A DNA stretch of 64,000 bases from positions 186,001-250,000 of the forward strand of contig NZ_JACIEZ010000001.1 of NCBI RefSeq assembly GCF_014197145.1, given 5' to 3'. The number at the start of each line of letters is the position of its first letter. The stretch's first letter is position 1. A program made the position numbers and the translations under genes. Positions 37,162 to 46,646 of this stretch are shown here, piece after piece. Under the pieces are notes generated by a model, which saw only the letters and a program-made list of their open reading frames with translations, was not told the origin of the DNA and did no database searches. Origin of the DNA: Gellertiella hungarica (GTDB lineage: Bacteria; Pseudomonadota; Alphaproteobacteria; Rhizobiales; Rhizobiaceae).

Positions 37162-39375
37162 TCATGCTTCCAGTTTCAGCATCAGCGTTGCCAGAGGTGG
37201 CAGGACGAGCTGTGCCGATACGTCCCCAGTGGCGGATTTGCGGGCTTCTACGTGGCCCTGATTGCCCATGCCGGACCCGCCATAAAGCCCGGCATCGGTG
37301 TTCATGATCTCGCGCCACCGGCCTTCGGCGGGCATCCGCAGCCGGTAGGCCTGTTGCGGCACGGGCGTAAAGTTGGTGATCACCACCACCGGCGTATCGC
37401 CCGGCGCACGGCGCACCCAGGCAAAGACCGAATTGGTGGAATCGTCCGCCTGCAGCCACTCGAAGCCCTCGCCCTCGCAATCCCGGGCATGCAGCGCCAC
37501 GGTGTCCCGGTAGGTGCGGTTGAGATCCTTGACGAGCTGCTTCATGCCCGCATGGGGGCCTTCCGAAAGCAGGTGCCAGTCGAGCGAGCGGTTCTCGTCC
37601 CATTCCCGCCACTGGGCGAATTCCTGTCCCATGAACAGCAGCTTCTTGCCGGGATAGCCCCACATGAAGGCGTAATAGGCGCGGAGCGTCGCGAATTTCT
37701 GCCAGGTATCCCCCGCCATCTTCTGGATCAGCGATCCCTTGCCATGCACCACTTCGTCGTGGGAGAGCGGCAGCACGAAATTCTCCGAGAAGGCGTAGAT
37801 CAGCCCGAAGGTCATCTCGTTGTGGTGGTATCGGCGATGCACCGGGTCGCGCTTCAGGTAGGAAAGCGTGTCGTGCATGAAGCCCATGTTCCACTTGAAG
37901 CCGAAGCCGAGGCCTCCGGTGTTGGTGGGATGGGAGACCTTGGGCCAGGAGGTGGATTCCTCGGCGATCGTCATGATGCCCTGGTGGGTGCCGTAGACGC
38001 GGGCATTCAGTTCCTGCAGGAAGCGGACGGCCTCCAGGTTTTCCCGCCCGCCATGCTCGTTGGGCACCCACTCGCCTTCCTTGCGGGAGTAATCGAGGTA
38101 GAGCATCGAGGCGACGGCATCGACGCGCAGCCCGTCGAGATGGAAGACCTCCCGCCAGTAGAGCGCATTGTTGATCAGATAGGAGCGCACTTCCGTGCGG
38201 CCGAAATTGTAGATCGCGGTGTTCCAGTCCGGATGGAAGCCCTTTCGGGGATCGGCATGTTCGTAAAGCGCGGTTCCGTCGAACCAGCCGAGCCCGTGGG
38301 CGTCGGTCGGAAAATGCGCCGGCACCCAGTCGAGGATCACGCCGAGACCGGCCTTGTGGCAGCCGTTGACGAAGCGGGCAAAGCCCTCCGGTTCGCCGAA
38401 ACGTGCGGTGGGCGCATAGAGCCCCGTCGTCTGGTAGCCCCAGGACGGATCATAGGGATGCTCGGTGATCGGCAGGAACTCGATATGGGTGAAGCCCATG
38501 TCCACGCAATAGGGGATCAGCCGGTCGGCAAGCTCGTCCCAGGAAAGGAAGGTGCCGTCGTCCCGGCGCTGCCAGCTGCCGGCATGCACCTCGTAGATGG
38601 AGATCGGCTGGCGGCGCTGGTCGAGGCTTGCCCAGTGGCGCATGTGCGCCTCGTCTTCCCAGACCTGCGCGATGGCGGGCGTCGTCAGCGATGCGGTCTC
38701 CGGCCGCAGCTCCGCCTTGCGGGCGAAGGGATCGGCCTTCAGCGGCAGGGGCGTGCCGTTCGGCCCCACGATCTCGAACTTGTAGGCTTCGTTGGGTCCG
38801 ACTCCGGGGATGAAGATTTCCCAGATGCCGCTGTCGCGGCGGGCGCGCATGACGTGCAGACGCCCGTCCCAGCGGTTGAAGTGGCCGACGACGGAAACCC
38901 GTCTGGCATTCGGCGCCCATACGGCGAAGTGGCAGCCTTCTGCCCCCTCGTGCTGCCGCAGATGCGCGCCCATCTTCTCGTGCAGGCGCACATGGGAGCC
39001 TTCGCGCAGGAAATAGTCGTCCATGGGGCCGAGGATCGGCCCGAAGCTGTAGGGATCGGGAACTTGCCAGCTGTCTCCGCCCCGGAAGGCGCGATACTGG
39101 ATCGGACGCCGGTGAAGCAGCGTCACGCCGCCGCGAAAGAAGCCGGCATCGTCGACCCGGTCGAGTTCGCCGACGGCGGTGCCGTCGAGGAGCTGAGCCT
39201 CGACCCGTTCCGCGCCCGGAATGAAGCAGCGTGCCTCGAAGCCCGAAGGGCTCTCGTGCACGCCGAGCACGGCAAAGGGGTTGCCGTGCGTGCCCCTGAC
39301 AATAGCCGCTATATCCGTTGCAAGCGGCACTTCAGCCGTTTTCACTGCTTCGGACTTCAGCGGCTCATTCGTCAT
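37162..39375 (-). CDS. glgB: 1,4-alpha-glucan branching enzyme
   Basis: A 737-residue GH13 enzyme that makes alpha-1,6 branches. Two N-terminal beta domains precede the catalytic barrel. Motifs are DWVPAHFP, GLRVDAVASMLYLDY (nucleophile Asp), AEESTSWP (acid Glu) and LSHDEVVHGKGSL. The start at 39375 gives MTNEPLKS with TGGAGAG upstream, and it overlaps the glgP stop by 4 bases. A longer frame from 39489 runs into glgP and is rejected. Confidence 0.95.
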   Translation of the reverse strand: MTNEPLKSEAVKTAEVPLATDIAAIVRGTHGNPFAVLGVHESPSGFEARCFIPGAERVEAQLLDGTAVGELDRVDDAGFFRGGVTLLHRRPIQYRAFRGGDSWQVPDPYSFGPILGPMDDYFLREGSHVRLHEKMGAHLRQHEGAEGCHFAVWAPNARRVSVVGHFNRWDGRLHVMRARRDSGIWEIFIPGVGPNEAYKFEIVGPNGTPLPLKADPFARKAELRPETASLTTPAIAQVWEDEAHMRHWASLDQRRQPISIYEVHAGSWQRRDDGTFLSWDELADRLIPYCVDMGFTHIEFLPITEHPYDPSWGYQTTGLYAPTARFGEPEGFARFVNGCHKAGLGVILDWVPAHFPTDAHGLGWFDGTALYEHADPRKGFHPDWNTAIYNFGRTEVRSYLINNALYWREVFHLDGLRVDAVASMLYLDYSRKEGEWVPNEHGGRENLEAVRFLQELNARVYGTHQGIMTIAEESTSWPKVSHPTNTGGLGFGFKWNMGFMHDTLSYLKRDPVHRRYHHNEMTFGLIYAFSENFVLPLSHDEVVHGKGSLIQKMAGDTWQKFATLRAYYAFMWGYPGKKLLFMGQEFAQWREWDENRSLDWHLLSEGPHAGMKQLVKDLNRTYRDTVALHARDCEGEGFEWLQADDSTNSVFAWVRRAPGDTPVVVITNFTPVPQQAYRLRMPAEGRWREIMNTDAGLYGGSGMGNQGHVEARKSATGDVSAQLVLPPLATLMLKLEA

Positions 39376-41834
39376 CCGGCTCTCCAGATTTCCTTGGCAT
39401 ATTGGCGAATGGTCCGGTCCGAAGAGAACCAGCCCATCCGGGCGGTGTTGCGGATGGTCTTCGCGTTCCAGCCAGCCGGATTGGCCCACAGGCAGTCCAC
39501 CTCGCGCTGCGCCTTCGTATAGGAATCGAAGTCGGCTGCGACCATGAACCAGTCGTGGCTATAGAGACCGTCCACGAGACTCGTGAAGCGGTTCCGGTCA
39601 TCCGGAGAGAAGACCCCGGATGCTATAGCGGCGAGCGCCTGAGAAAGTTCCCTCGATGCCTCAATAATCGGACGCGGATCGTGCCCTTCGGCCCGCTTGC
39701 GCGCGACCTCGTCGGCGGTGAGGCCGAAAATGACGATATTGTCCTCGCCGACCCAGTCGCGCATTTCGACATTCGCCCCGTCGAGGGTGCCGATGGTCAG
39801 CGCGCCGTTCAGCGCAAACTTCATGTTGCCGGTGCCGGAAGCTTCCATGCCCGCCGTCGAGATCTGCTCGGACAGATCGGCCGCCGGCACCATGACTTCG
39901 GCCAGCGACACGTTGTAGTTCGGGATGAAGACCACCTTGAGCAGGCCGCGCACGGCGGGATCGTTGTTGATCACCCGGGCGACGTCGTTCGCCAGCTTTA
40001 TGATCAGCTTGGCGTTGTGGTAGCTCGGTGCCGCCTTGCCGGCGAAGAGCTTCACGCGCGGCGTCCAGTCGAGCTCCGGATGGGAGCGGATCTGGTCGTA
40101 GAGCGCCACGGCCTCGATGATGTTCAGAAGCTGACGCTTGTATTCGTGGATGCGCTTGATCTGGATGTCGAACATTGCCGACGGATCGAGGCGGACCCCC
40201 ATGCGATTGCCGACGAGCTGGGCGAGTGCTTCCTTGTTCTTCCGCTTGATGGCGGCGAACTTCTGCTGGAAGGCGCTGTCCTCGGCCATGGCGTCGAGCG
40301 CCTTCAGCTGTTCGGCATCGTCGAGGAAGGCATCGCCGATCGCTTCGCGGATCAGCGCCGTCAGGCCCGGGTTGCATTGCATCAGCCAGCGGCGGGGCGT
40401 GATGCCGTTGGTCTTGTTGTTGATGCGCGCGGGATAGAGCTTGTGCAGGTCGGCGAAGACCGTTTCTTTCATCAGGTCCGTGTGCAGCGCCGATACGCCG
40501 TTGACGCTGTGGGAGCCGATGAAGGCGAGGTTGCCCATGCGCACCCGGCGTTCGCCGTTCTCGTCGATCAGCGAGATGGAACGGATCTCGTTGTCCGTCA
40601 TGGCCTTGCCCTTGCGGGCATCGACCAGGATATGGGCGTTGATGGCGTAGACGATCTGCATGTGGCGCGGCAGCAACCGCTCGAACAGCGGCACGGGCCA
40701 GCTTTCCAGCGCTTCGGGCAGAAGCGTGTGGTTCGTGTAGCTGAAGGTGCGCCAGGTGATATCCCAGGCCTCGACGAAATCGAGATGATGCACGTCCATC
40801 AGCAACCGCATCAGCTCCGCCACGGAGACCGCGGGATGGGTGTCGTTCAGCTGGATCGACACCTTGTCCGGCAGCGACTTGAAGTCGGGATATTGCTGGA
40901 GATGGCGGCGCAGGATGTCCTGCAGCGAGGCGGAGGAGAAGAAATATTCCTGCCGGAGGCGCAGCTCCTGACCCGCCGGCGTCGCATCCGCGGGATAGAG
41001 GACACGCGCCAGCGCCTCGGCCTTGTTGCTCTCGCGCAGCGCCCCGATATGGTCGCCGGCATTGAAGGCGTCGAGCAGGATCGGGTCGATGGGCTGGGCG
41101 GTCCAGAGGCGGAGCGTGTTCACCCGTTGCGCACGCCAGCCCACGACCGGCGTGTCATAGGCCATGGCGATCACCCGCTCGGCGGGCTTCCACACGTAGC
41201 GCGGCGGCTCGTCGTAGGAGCCGACGGTTTCCACCGAACCGCCGAAGCCGATCTCGTAGGAGCTTTCGCGGCGTTCGAATTCCCAGGGGTTGCCATGGGC
41301 AAGCCAGGTTTCGGGCAGCTCCACCTGCCAGCCATCCGACATCTGCTGGCGGAAAAGGCCGTGCATGTAGCGAATGCCATAGCCATAGGCGGGGATGTCG
41401 ACACTGGCCATGCTTTCCATGAAGCAGGCGGCCAGGCGCCCGAGACCACCATTGCCGAGAGCTGCGTCGGGCTCCAGTTCGGCAATCACGTCGAGATTGA
41501 CGCCCAGCGAGCCGAGAGCGGCGCGCACGTCGTCCATCATCCCGAGGTTGGAGACCGCGTCGCGCATCAGCCGGCCGATCAGAAATTCCAGGGATAGGTA
41601 ATACACCCTCTTCGCGTTCGTCTCGTAGGCCTTGCGCGTCGACTGCATCCAGCGATCGATGATCCTGTCGCGCACCACGAGGATCGTCGCCGTCAGCCAA
41701 TCGTGGGGCTTGGCGACCTTTGCATCCTTGCCGATCCGGTAGGTCAGCGTCTCGATGATCTCGCCGGCCAGCACCTCGGGGTCCGAGACGCGCGGCGCGG
41801 GGGAGGGGAGATCGGGCTTCTGCAGGGAATTCAT
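39372..41834 (-). CDS. glgP: glycogen phosphorylase
   Basis: An 820-residue GT35 enzyme that releases glucose-1-phosphate from glucan ends. The PLP lysine lies in EASGTGNMKFALNG near the C-terminus. EPDAALGNGGLGRLAACF and KRIHEYKRQLLN are other family blocks. It is first in the operon. ATG 41834 is used, but its ribosome binding site is weak. A GTG at 41870 is possible and would add 12 residues. An inverted repeat (GCTCTTG/CAAGAGC, 41858-41887) lies across this start region. Confidence 0.94.
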   Translation of the reverse strand: MNSLQKPDLPSPAPRVSDPEVLAGEIIETLTYRIGKDAKVAKPHDWLTATILVVRDRIIDRWMQSTRKAYETNAKRVYYLSLEFLIGRLMRDAVSNLGMMDDVRAALGSLGVNLDVIAELEPDAALGNGGLGRLAACFMESMASVDIPAYGYGIRYMHGLFRQQMSDGWQVELPETWLAHGNPWEFERRESSYEIGFGGSVETVGSYDEPPRYVWKPAERVIAMAYDTPVVGWRAQRVNTLRLWTAQPIDPILLDAFNAGDHIGALRESNKAEALARVLYPADATPAGQELRLRQEYFFSSASLQDILRRHLQQYPDFKSLPDKVSIQLNDTHPAVSVAELMRLLMDVHHLDFVEAWDITWRTFSYTNHTLLPEALESWPVPLFERLLPRHMQIVYAINAHILVDARKGKAMTDNEIRSISLIDENGERRVRMGNLAFIGSHSVNGVSALHTDLMKETVFADLHKLYPARINNKTNGITPRRWLMQCNPGLTALIREAIGDAFLDDAEQLKALDAMAEDSAFQQKFAAIKRKNKEALAQLVGNRMGVRLDPSAMFDIQIKRIHEYKRQLLNIIEAVALYDQIRSHPELDWTPRVKLFAGKAAPSYHNAKLIIKLANDVARVINNDPAVRGLLKVVFIPNYNVSLAEVMVPAADLSEQISTAGMEASGTGNMKFALNGALTIGTLDGANVEMRDWVGEDNIVIFGLTADEVARKRAEGHDPRPIIEASRELSQALAAIASGVFSPDDRNRFTSLVDGLYSHDWFMVAADFDSYTKAQREVDCLWANPAGWNAKTIRNTARMGWFSSDRTIRQYAKEIWRAG

Positions 41835-41857
41835 GGGGTCTGGCTCTGTCCGTCTAT

Positions 41858-41887
41858 GCTCTTGAATCACGACGTTAGACCAAGAGC
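41858..41887 (-). promoter_or_regulatory. inverted repeat in glgP leader
   Basis: GCTCTTG and CAAGAGC (41858-41864 and 41881-41887) form a perfect 7-bp inverted repeat with a 16-base spacer, 24 bases before the glgP ATG. It may be a leader hairpin of the glycogen operon or an operator. Confidence 0.4.
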
Positions 41888-41950
41888 GCCCGGAATAAAA
41901 CCGATTAAATGCATTCTTGCTTTAGGATATAAAGTTCGGGATTTCGCTTG

Positions 41951-41988
41951 GAAAAACAAAAGCCCGCCGGCTTCGCTTGCGGCGGGCT
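41951..41988 (-). terminator. terminator of TadG/vWA gene
   Basis: On the minus strand AGCCCGCC and GGCGGGCT form an 8-bp stem with a 12-base loop, followed by TTTTGTTTTTC. It follows the vWA gene by about 24 bases and precedes the glycogen operon promoter. Confidence 0.85.
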
Positions 41989-42011
41989 TCTGCACTCTCG
42001 GCAAGATGGCG

Positions 42012-43178
42012 TCAGTTGGTCAGGAGCGTCATCTGCTCGGCGGCCTTGTCGCCGATCGTCTTGAAGGCCTGGACCAGCTGGGCGGTGTCTTCCGCGGCGA
42101 AGTAGTGGCCTGCATCGGAAGCGCAGTATTGCAGAAGGCCCTGGCCCTTGCTGGGCGCCATGAAGGCCACGGTGAAGATCTCGATCTTCTTGACCTTCGC
42201 CTCGTCGCATGCGGCCTTGGTGGCGGTGTCGTCGGAGGCGTAGTTGTTGTCGCCGTCGGTCATGAAGACGATGTACTTGGAAGGCACCTGACCGTTCTTG
42301 GACTTGTGGGCGCTATCCTCCGTAGAGGCCGTCAGGCTTGTGAGCGCCTGCTTGAAGGCCTGGGTGGAGGCTGTGCCGCCGTTGGCGGTAAGCGCGTTCA
42401 CATAGGTCTGGACCCCGGTCACGCCCCAGTTCAGCGCCTGCGGCGTTCCCATGTAGAGATCGTAGGAAACCGCACCGGTGCGCACGTATTTCACCTGCGG
42501 ATCCGCGGTCGAAAGCTGGGTGAGAAGCGATGCCGTCGCCATCTTCAGCGACTGGATCTTCGTGTAGTAGGCCGTGCAGGCATAGGCCTTGCCCTTCTTG
42601 TCGTAGCACGTCGCCGTGTAGGAGGTGTTCGTGTAGTCCCCCATCGAGCCCGAGCGGTCGAGGACAAAATACATCGAGAGCGCGTTCTTGGTTTCGGTCG
42701 AGCTTTCAGAGGTGCTCGATACCGAGACTTTTGCCGTGGACAGGCCGAGGACCTTGGCAAACGGGCTCAGCGGCACGTTGAAGGTGGTCTTCATCGTGAC
42801 GGTGTATTTCTTGCCGGTGACGTTATAGGGCTGCTCCGTGATGTCGACGGTCGGTTCCGCGACGGCAGCCGGATAGGTCGGCGCGTTCTCCGTGGTCTTA
42901 CCGGCATTGATTTGCCCGTAAAGGAATTGCAGGGAGAGGGCCTTTGCGTCCTGCGCCGTCTTCGCCTTGGAGGCAAGAGAGGATGCGGCAGCCAGGGTTG
43001 CCGTGTCGGCGGCGACCTGCAGCTTGTTCTTGAACAGCATCAGGTTGGTGGTGTCGATCGCCATGCCAACCACGCCGATCAGGACTGGTATCAGAAATGC
43101 GGTGGTAATCGCGAAATTACCAGACTTATTCTCGGCAAGCTGCCTGATGCAGCCCAGAGACGAGCGTAACGCGATCAT
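42012..43178 (-). CDS. TadG-like protein with von Willebrand factor A domain
   Basis: A 388-residue protein with an N-terminal TadE/TadG-like membrane segment (GNFAITTAFLIPVLIGVVGM, residues 20-39), which anchors it with most of the chain outside. The vWA domain begins near residue 165, with an intact metal-binding MIDAS: DRSGS (174-178), a conserved Thr and MTDGDNN. Cysteines (TATCYDKKGKAYACTAYY) may form a disulfide loop. TadG is part of the Flp/Tad pilus system, but no other tad genes are nearby, so this is an orphan. Role in adhesion is inferred. Confidence 0.87.
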   Translation of the reverse strand: MIALRSSLGCIRQLAENKSGNFAITTAFLIPVLIGVVGMAIDTTNLMLFKNKLQVAADTATLAAASSLASKAKTAQDAKALSLQFLYGQINAGKTTENAPTYPAAVAEPTVDITEQPYNVTGKKYTVTMKTTFNVPLSPFAKVLGLSTAKVSVSSTSESSTETKNALSMYFVLDRSGSMGDYTNTSYTATCYDKKGKAYACTAYYTKIQSLKMATASLLTQLSTADPQVKYVRTGAVSYDLYMGTPQALNWGVTGVQTYVNALTANGGTASTQAFKQALTSLTASTEDSAHKSKNGQVPSKYIVFMTDGDNNYASDDTATKAACDEAKVKKIEIFTVAFMAPSKGQGLLQYCASDAGHYFAAEDTAQLVQAFKTIGDKAAEQMTLLTN

Positions 43179-43287
43179 TGCGTCGACCCCTATATCATTT
43201 AGGATAGTCGAGGATTAGCAATGAGCCGTTGAATACCAGTTTCTCAGAACAGTCGTATTTTAATAATCAGGTGGTTTTTTATATCAG

Positions 43288-44166
43288 TTATACAACTGAG
43301 ATATCGACCCGCTGGAAACCGGACTGGCCCCCCAGACCCTTGAGGGTGCCGGCAAGCGGCGCAATGTCGGCGTAATCCCGGCCAAAGCCGGCGACGATAT
43401 GGTCTTCCCCCGCCAGCATGTCGTTGGTCGGATCATATTCGATGAAGCCCGCCTGCGGACCGCACCAGACCCGTACCCAGGCATGCATGGCATCGGCACC
43501 CACGAGACGCGGCTTTCCGGGAGGCGGGAGCGTCCGGAGATACCCGCTCACATAGCCGGCCGGGATGCCGAGGACCCGCAGCGCGGCAATCATCACATGG
43601 GTAAAGTCCTGGCAGACCCCGCGCTTCAGACGGAAGGCCTCCTCTGCCGTCGTATCGACCGTGGTCGCCTTTCCGTCATAGCGAAAGTCGCGATGGATGC
43701 GGCGCATCAGCGAGAAGGCGATGTCGTGGATCTCCGGCCCGGCACCCTCGCTCTCCCGGGCATAGGAACGGATTGCATCACCCGCTGGGGGAAGGCGCGG
43801 GCTGGGACCCGTGAAATGGTGCGGACTGTCCGGCGCGACCGAGGCGATTGCTTCCAGAGCGGCCGGCAGCGCCGCCTTTGCCAGTGTCCTGCCGGTCTGC
43901 CAGGCCGGCGCGGTCACCTCAACCCGTGCTCTCAGCCGAGCCTCGAGACGCTGATGGGGATGACGGATCACGAAACCGCTGGCTTCGCCGCCAAAGAAGG
44001 TCGTGAAGTCGCGTCGGCTTTCCGGCTGCGGATCGATGGAAAGCGCGGCGCGCTCCACATTCTGCCGCCCCGGAAGCACGAGGGGCATCACCCGCAGCAC
44101 GTGGCGGCCCGTTGCCACGGGGTGGGCATAGTCGGAACCGATGTCGAGGGCGAGGTCGTAGAGCAT
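43288..44166 (-). CDS. transglutaminase-family protein
   Basis: A 292-residue cysteine-type transglutaminase/peptidase-like protein. The N-terminal beta domain is followed by the catalytic core, with Cys185 in GVCQDFTH, His228 in DAMHAWV and Asp245 in EYDPTND. It starts 1 base from the stop of the ATP-grasp gene on the same strand. This pairing is conserved widely and has been proposed (Iyer, Aravind and co-workers) to make and process a peptide-like modification. The true substrate is unknown. Confidence 0.88.
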   Translation of the reverse strand: MLYDLALDIGSDYAHPVATGRHVLRVMPLVLPGRQNVERAALSIDPQPESRRDFTTFFGGEASGFVIRHPHQRLEARLRARVEVTAPAWQTGRTLAKAALPAALEAIASVAPDSPHHFTGPSPRLPPAGDAIRSYARESEGAGPEIHDIAFSLMRRIHRDFRYDGKATTVDTTAEEAFRLKRGVCQDFTHVMIAALRVLGIPAGYVSGYLRTLPPPGKPRLVGADAMHAWVRVWCGPQAGFIEYDPTNDMLAGEDHIVAGFGRDYADIAPLAGTLKGLGGQSGFQRVDISVV

Positions 44167-44167
44167 C

Positions 44168-46519
44168 TCAGGTCAGATAGGCGAGTGCGAGGGCATCGGA
44201 GAAGGTTTCCAGCTCCTGTTCGAGGCGCTTGAAGCGCCTCCAGTCCAGGCTTCCCGGTTCGCACCCGGCAAGATCCTGCTCTAGGGCGGCGATATCGCGC
44301 CGGAGCTTCAGCCGGTTTTCTGCGCTGTCGGGCAGCTGGACCACGGAGCGGGTGATTTCGCCGAGCTGGAAGAGAACGGAGCGGGGGTTGTAGGGGTCGA
44401 GACCCATCAGGTCGATCACGCTCGCCGTCGAGGTGTCGACGCTGTAGTGGCGCCGATGGGTCATGACATTGTCACCGATATCGAGGATCAGATCGTCCGA
44501 TCCCTCGGGTGCGTCGGGCCGCGTGAAGTGGGCGAGCAGCAGGGTCATGTGCAGTCCGCGCTCCAGGTGGCGGCCGATGGTGAGAAAGCGCCAGCCCATG
44601 AACCGGTACATGTTTTCATGAACGAGACCGGCAAAGCCGGCGAGCTTGCGCAGGAGAATGGTCATGGCGTGCGCCGCATCGTCGCCGGCGGCAACGGTTT
44701 CCCGGAAGCGGTGCACCGTCTTCTGCAGGTCGGTCAGCGCCATCCAGCCATCGGGCGAAAAGCGGTCCCGGATGTTGCCGGCGGAATAGACGGCGCTGTC
44801 GATGTTGGCGACGAGCATCTTCGGAACTGCCTCGGCGGTGTCGATGTCGAGCTCGGCGAGATAGGCGGTGACGGAGCCGAGGAGCGGCAGATCGGCCCGG
44901 CCGCTTTCCGCCAGGCGGGCGTGATAGGCGCGCAGGATGCGCAAGGCGCCTTCCGCCCTTTCGATGTACCGGCCAAGCCAGAAGAGATTGTCGGCGGCCC
45001 TGCCGGGCAGGTTGCCGCCCTGTCTCAGGATCGGTTGCCGGGTGCGGTCGGAAAGCAGGCTGACGGCGGGGACGGGCTTGCTGCCGATGATCCAGAGATC
45101 GGCACTGCGCCCGCCATCCCTGAAGGCCAGCGCTCCGTCCTCGTCCCGATCCGCCAGACGGGCAAAGCCGCCCGGCATGACCGTCCAGCCCTCGGCGGTG
45201 CGTGCCGCAAAGGCGCGGATGGTCAGGGGACGGGCAACAAGCTCTCCCTGCATCAGCACCGGCGCGCGCGAAAGTGGAAGATCGTCCACCGCGACCCGGT
45301 CGGGACGGTCGGCAACTTCCGCCCACGCACCCCGGCGATAGCCGCTGTTCTTTTCAAAGGGTGGCAGGGTTCCGAAGGCCGGACCGACAAGGCAGGACCC
45401 GGATGACGGCGCCTCTGCGCCACTGCCCCACATCGTCCGGGCAGCGGGAAGGGAAAGCGCCCGCCCCAGGAGATGCCGGGCTATCGCGGGGTAATGGGCG
45501 GCAAGGATTCCCGTCTCCAGAATGCCGGAGCCGAGCGCATTCACCAGGGTCACCGAGCCCGCCCGCACGGCTTCGACAAGACCCGGCGTTCCGGTCATCG
45601 AGCCCTCGTCCAGCTCCAGCGGATCGGCCATGGTGCCTGCGAGGCGCCGCCAGAGGACTGCGACGGGCCGCGGACCGGCGATGGTGCGCACCATCAGCTC
45701 GCCATCGATGACGGTCAGGTCTTCGCCCTCGAGCAGGGTGAAGCCGAGGTAGCGCGCCAGATAGGCCTGCTCGAAATAGGTGGGGTTCTGCCGGCCCTGT
45801 GTGAGGACGGCGACGCGCTCGTCGCCATCGGCCAGGCCTGCCTGCAGTGCGTCCCGGAAGCGGGCGAAGAAGGGCGCAAGCCGGTGCACCGCGTTCCGGT
45901 CGAAAAGCCCCGCGACCGCACGGGTCGTGGCGACGCGGTTTTCAAGCGCGAAGCCGGCAGCGGAGGGCGCCTGCGTCCGGTCGGCAAGAATGCGCCATTG
46001 GCCGTCCCGGTCGCGTCCGAGATCGAAGGCGAGGAAATGCAGGAAATGGCCGCCTCTCGGCGCGATGCCGACCAGGGGGCGGAGCCATTCGGGATTCCCG
46101 GCCACGGCCAGGGGCGGCAGGATGCCGTCGGCGACCAGCCGGTTTTTGCCGTAGAGGTCCGCCATGACCGCTTCGAGAAGGTCGGCCCGCTCTGCCAGCC
46201 CGTCGGCGATGGCGATCCATTCGCTCTCCGCGAGGAGAACGGGAAAGGACGACAGGGGCCAGGGCCTTGCCGCAGAGCTTCCGCCATAGTCGCGGTGATG
46301 GATCCCGGCGTCGCGCAGATAGCGTTCGGCGCGGGCGAACCGTTCCCCATGCTCGCCAAGGCCGCCGGCACCGAAGGCATCGAGGAGGGGCCTCCAGGTG
46401 GTCCGAACCTGCCCGTCGGCAGCCGTCATTTCGTCGAAGGTGCCGGGGCGCGGAGCATAGCCGAAGGGCAGGGCGCCTTCCGCGGTCTTGCCGCCCGTCG
46501 CTATACTCGTCTCCGCCAT
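44168..46519 (-). CDS. fused circularly permuted ATP-grasp and alpha-E domain protein
   Basis: A 783-residue fusion. The N-terminal 470 residues match the circularly permuted type 2 ATP-grasp (DUF404/DUF407), with TQGRQNPTYFEQAYLARYLGF and NALGSGILE. The C-terminal 300 residues match the alpha-E domain (DUF403): NLFWLGRYIERAEGALR and YRFMGWRFLTIGRHLERG. In many bacteria these are two separate genes. It forms an operon with the transglutaminase gene. The predicted activity is formation of an amide or peptide bond with ATP. No product has been assigned with confidence in any organism that I know of. Confidence 0.87.
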   Translation of the reverse strand: MAETSIATGGKTAEGALPFGYAPRPGTFDEMTAADGQVRTTWRPLLDAFGAGGLGEHGERFARAERYLRDAGIHHRDYGGSSAARPWPLSSFPVLLAESEWIAIADGLAERADLLEAVMADLYGKNRLVADGILPPLAVAGNPEWLRPLVGIAPRGGHFLHFLAFDLGRDRDGQWRILADRTQAPSAAGFALENRVATTRAVAGLFDRNAVHRLAPFFARFRDALQAGLADGDERVAVLTQGRQNPTYFEQAYLARYLGFTLLEGEDLTVIDGELMVRTIAGPRPVAVLWRRLAGTMADPLELDEGSMTGTPGLVEAVRAGSVTLVNALGSGILETGILAAHYPAIARHLLGRALSLPAARTMWGSGAEAPSSGSCLVGPAFGTLPPFEKNSGYRRGAWAEVADRPDRVAVDDLPLSRAPVLMQGELVARPLTIRAFAARTAEGWTVMPGGFARLADRDEDGALAFRDGGRSADLWIIGSKPVPAVSLLSDRTRQPILRQGGNLPGRAADNLFWLGRYIERAEGALRILRAYHARLAESGRADLPLLGSVTAYLAELDIDTAEAVPKMLVANIDSAVYSAGNIRDRFSPDGWMALTDLQKTVHRFRETVAAGDDAAHAMTILLRKLAGFAGLVHENMYRFMGWRFLTIGRHLERGLHMTLLLAHFTRPDAPEGSDDLILDIGDNVMTHRRHYSVDTSTASVIDLMGLDPYNPRSVLFQLGEITRSVVQLPDSAENRLKLRRDIAALEQDLAGCEPGSLDWRRFKRLEQELETFSDALALAYLT

Positions 46520-46606
46520 GCCGTCCCGATCCGTCCTCCCAGCCCGTGCGCGGGCGGGGCCGTGATTGCCTCTTTGGGAGGCCTAAAGCCAATCCGGGCG
46601 GGCTTC

Positions 46607-46626
46607 AAGGCCCGTTGCCGGGCCTT
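46607..46626 (-). terminator. hairpin after mannose-1-phosphate guanylyltransferase gene
   Basis: On the minus strand AAGGCCCG, loop GCAA, CGGGCCTT lies 20 bases past the stop. The stem is perfect, but there is no strong T-run, so it may be a weak terminator. Confidence 0.5.
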
Positions 46627-46646
46627 TCGTCGTAATCGACAGCTCC

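Noticed and set aside
39318-41597. 759-codon open frame on the plus strand over glgP
   Set aside because: Shadow of glycogen phosphorylase. No domain, and low-quality composition.
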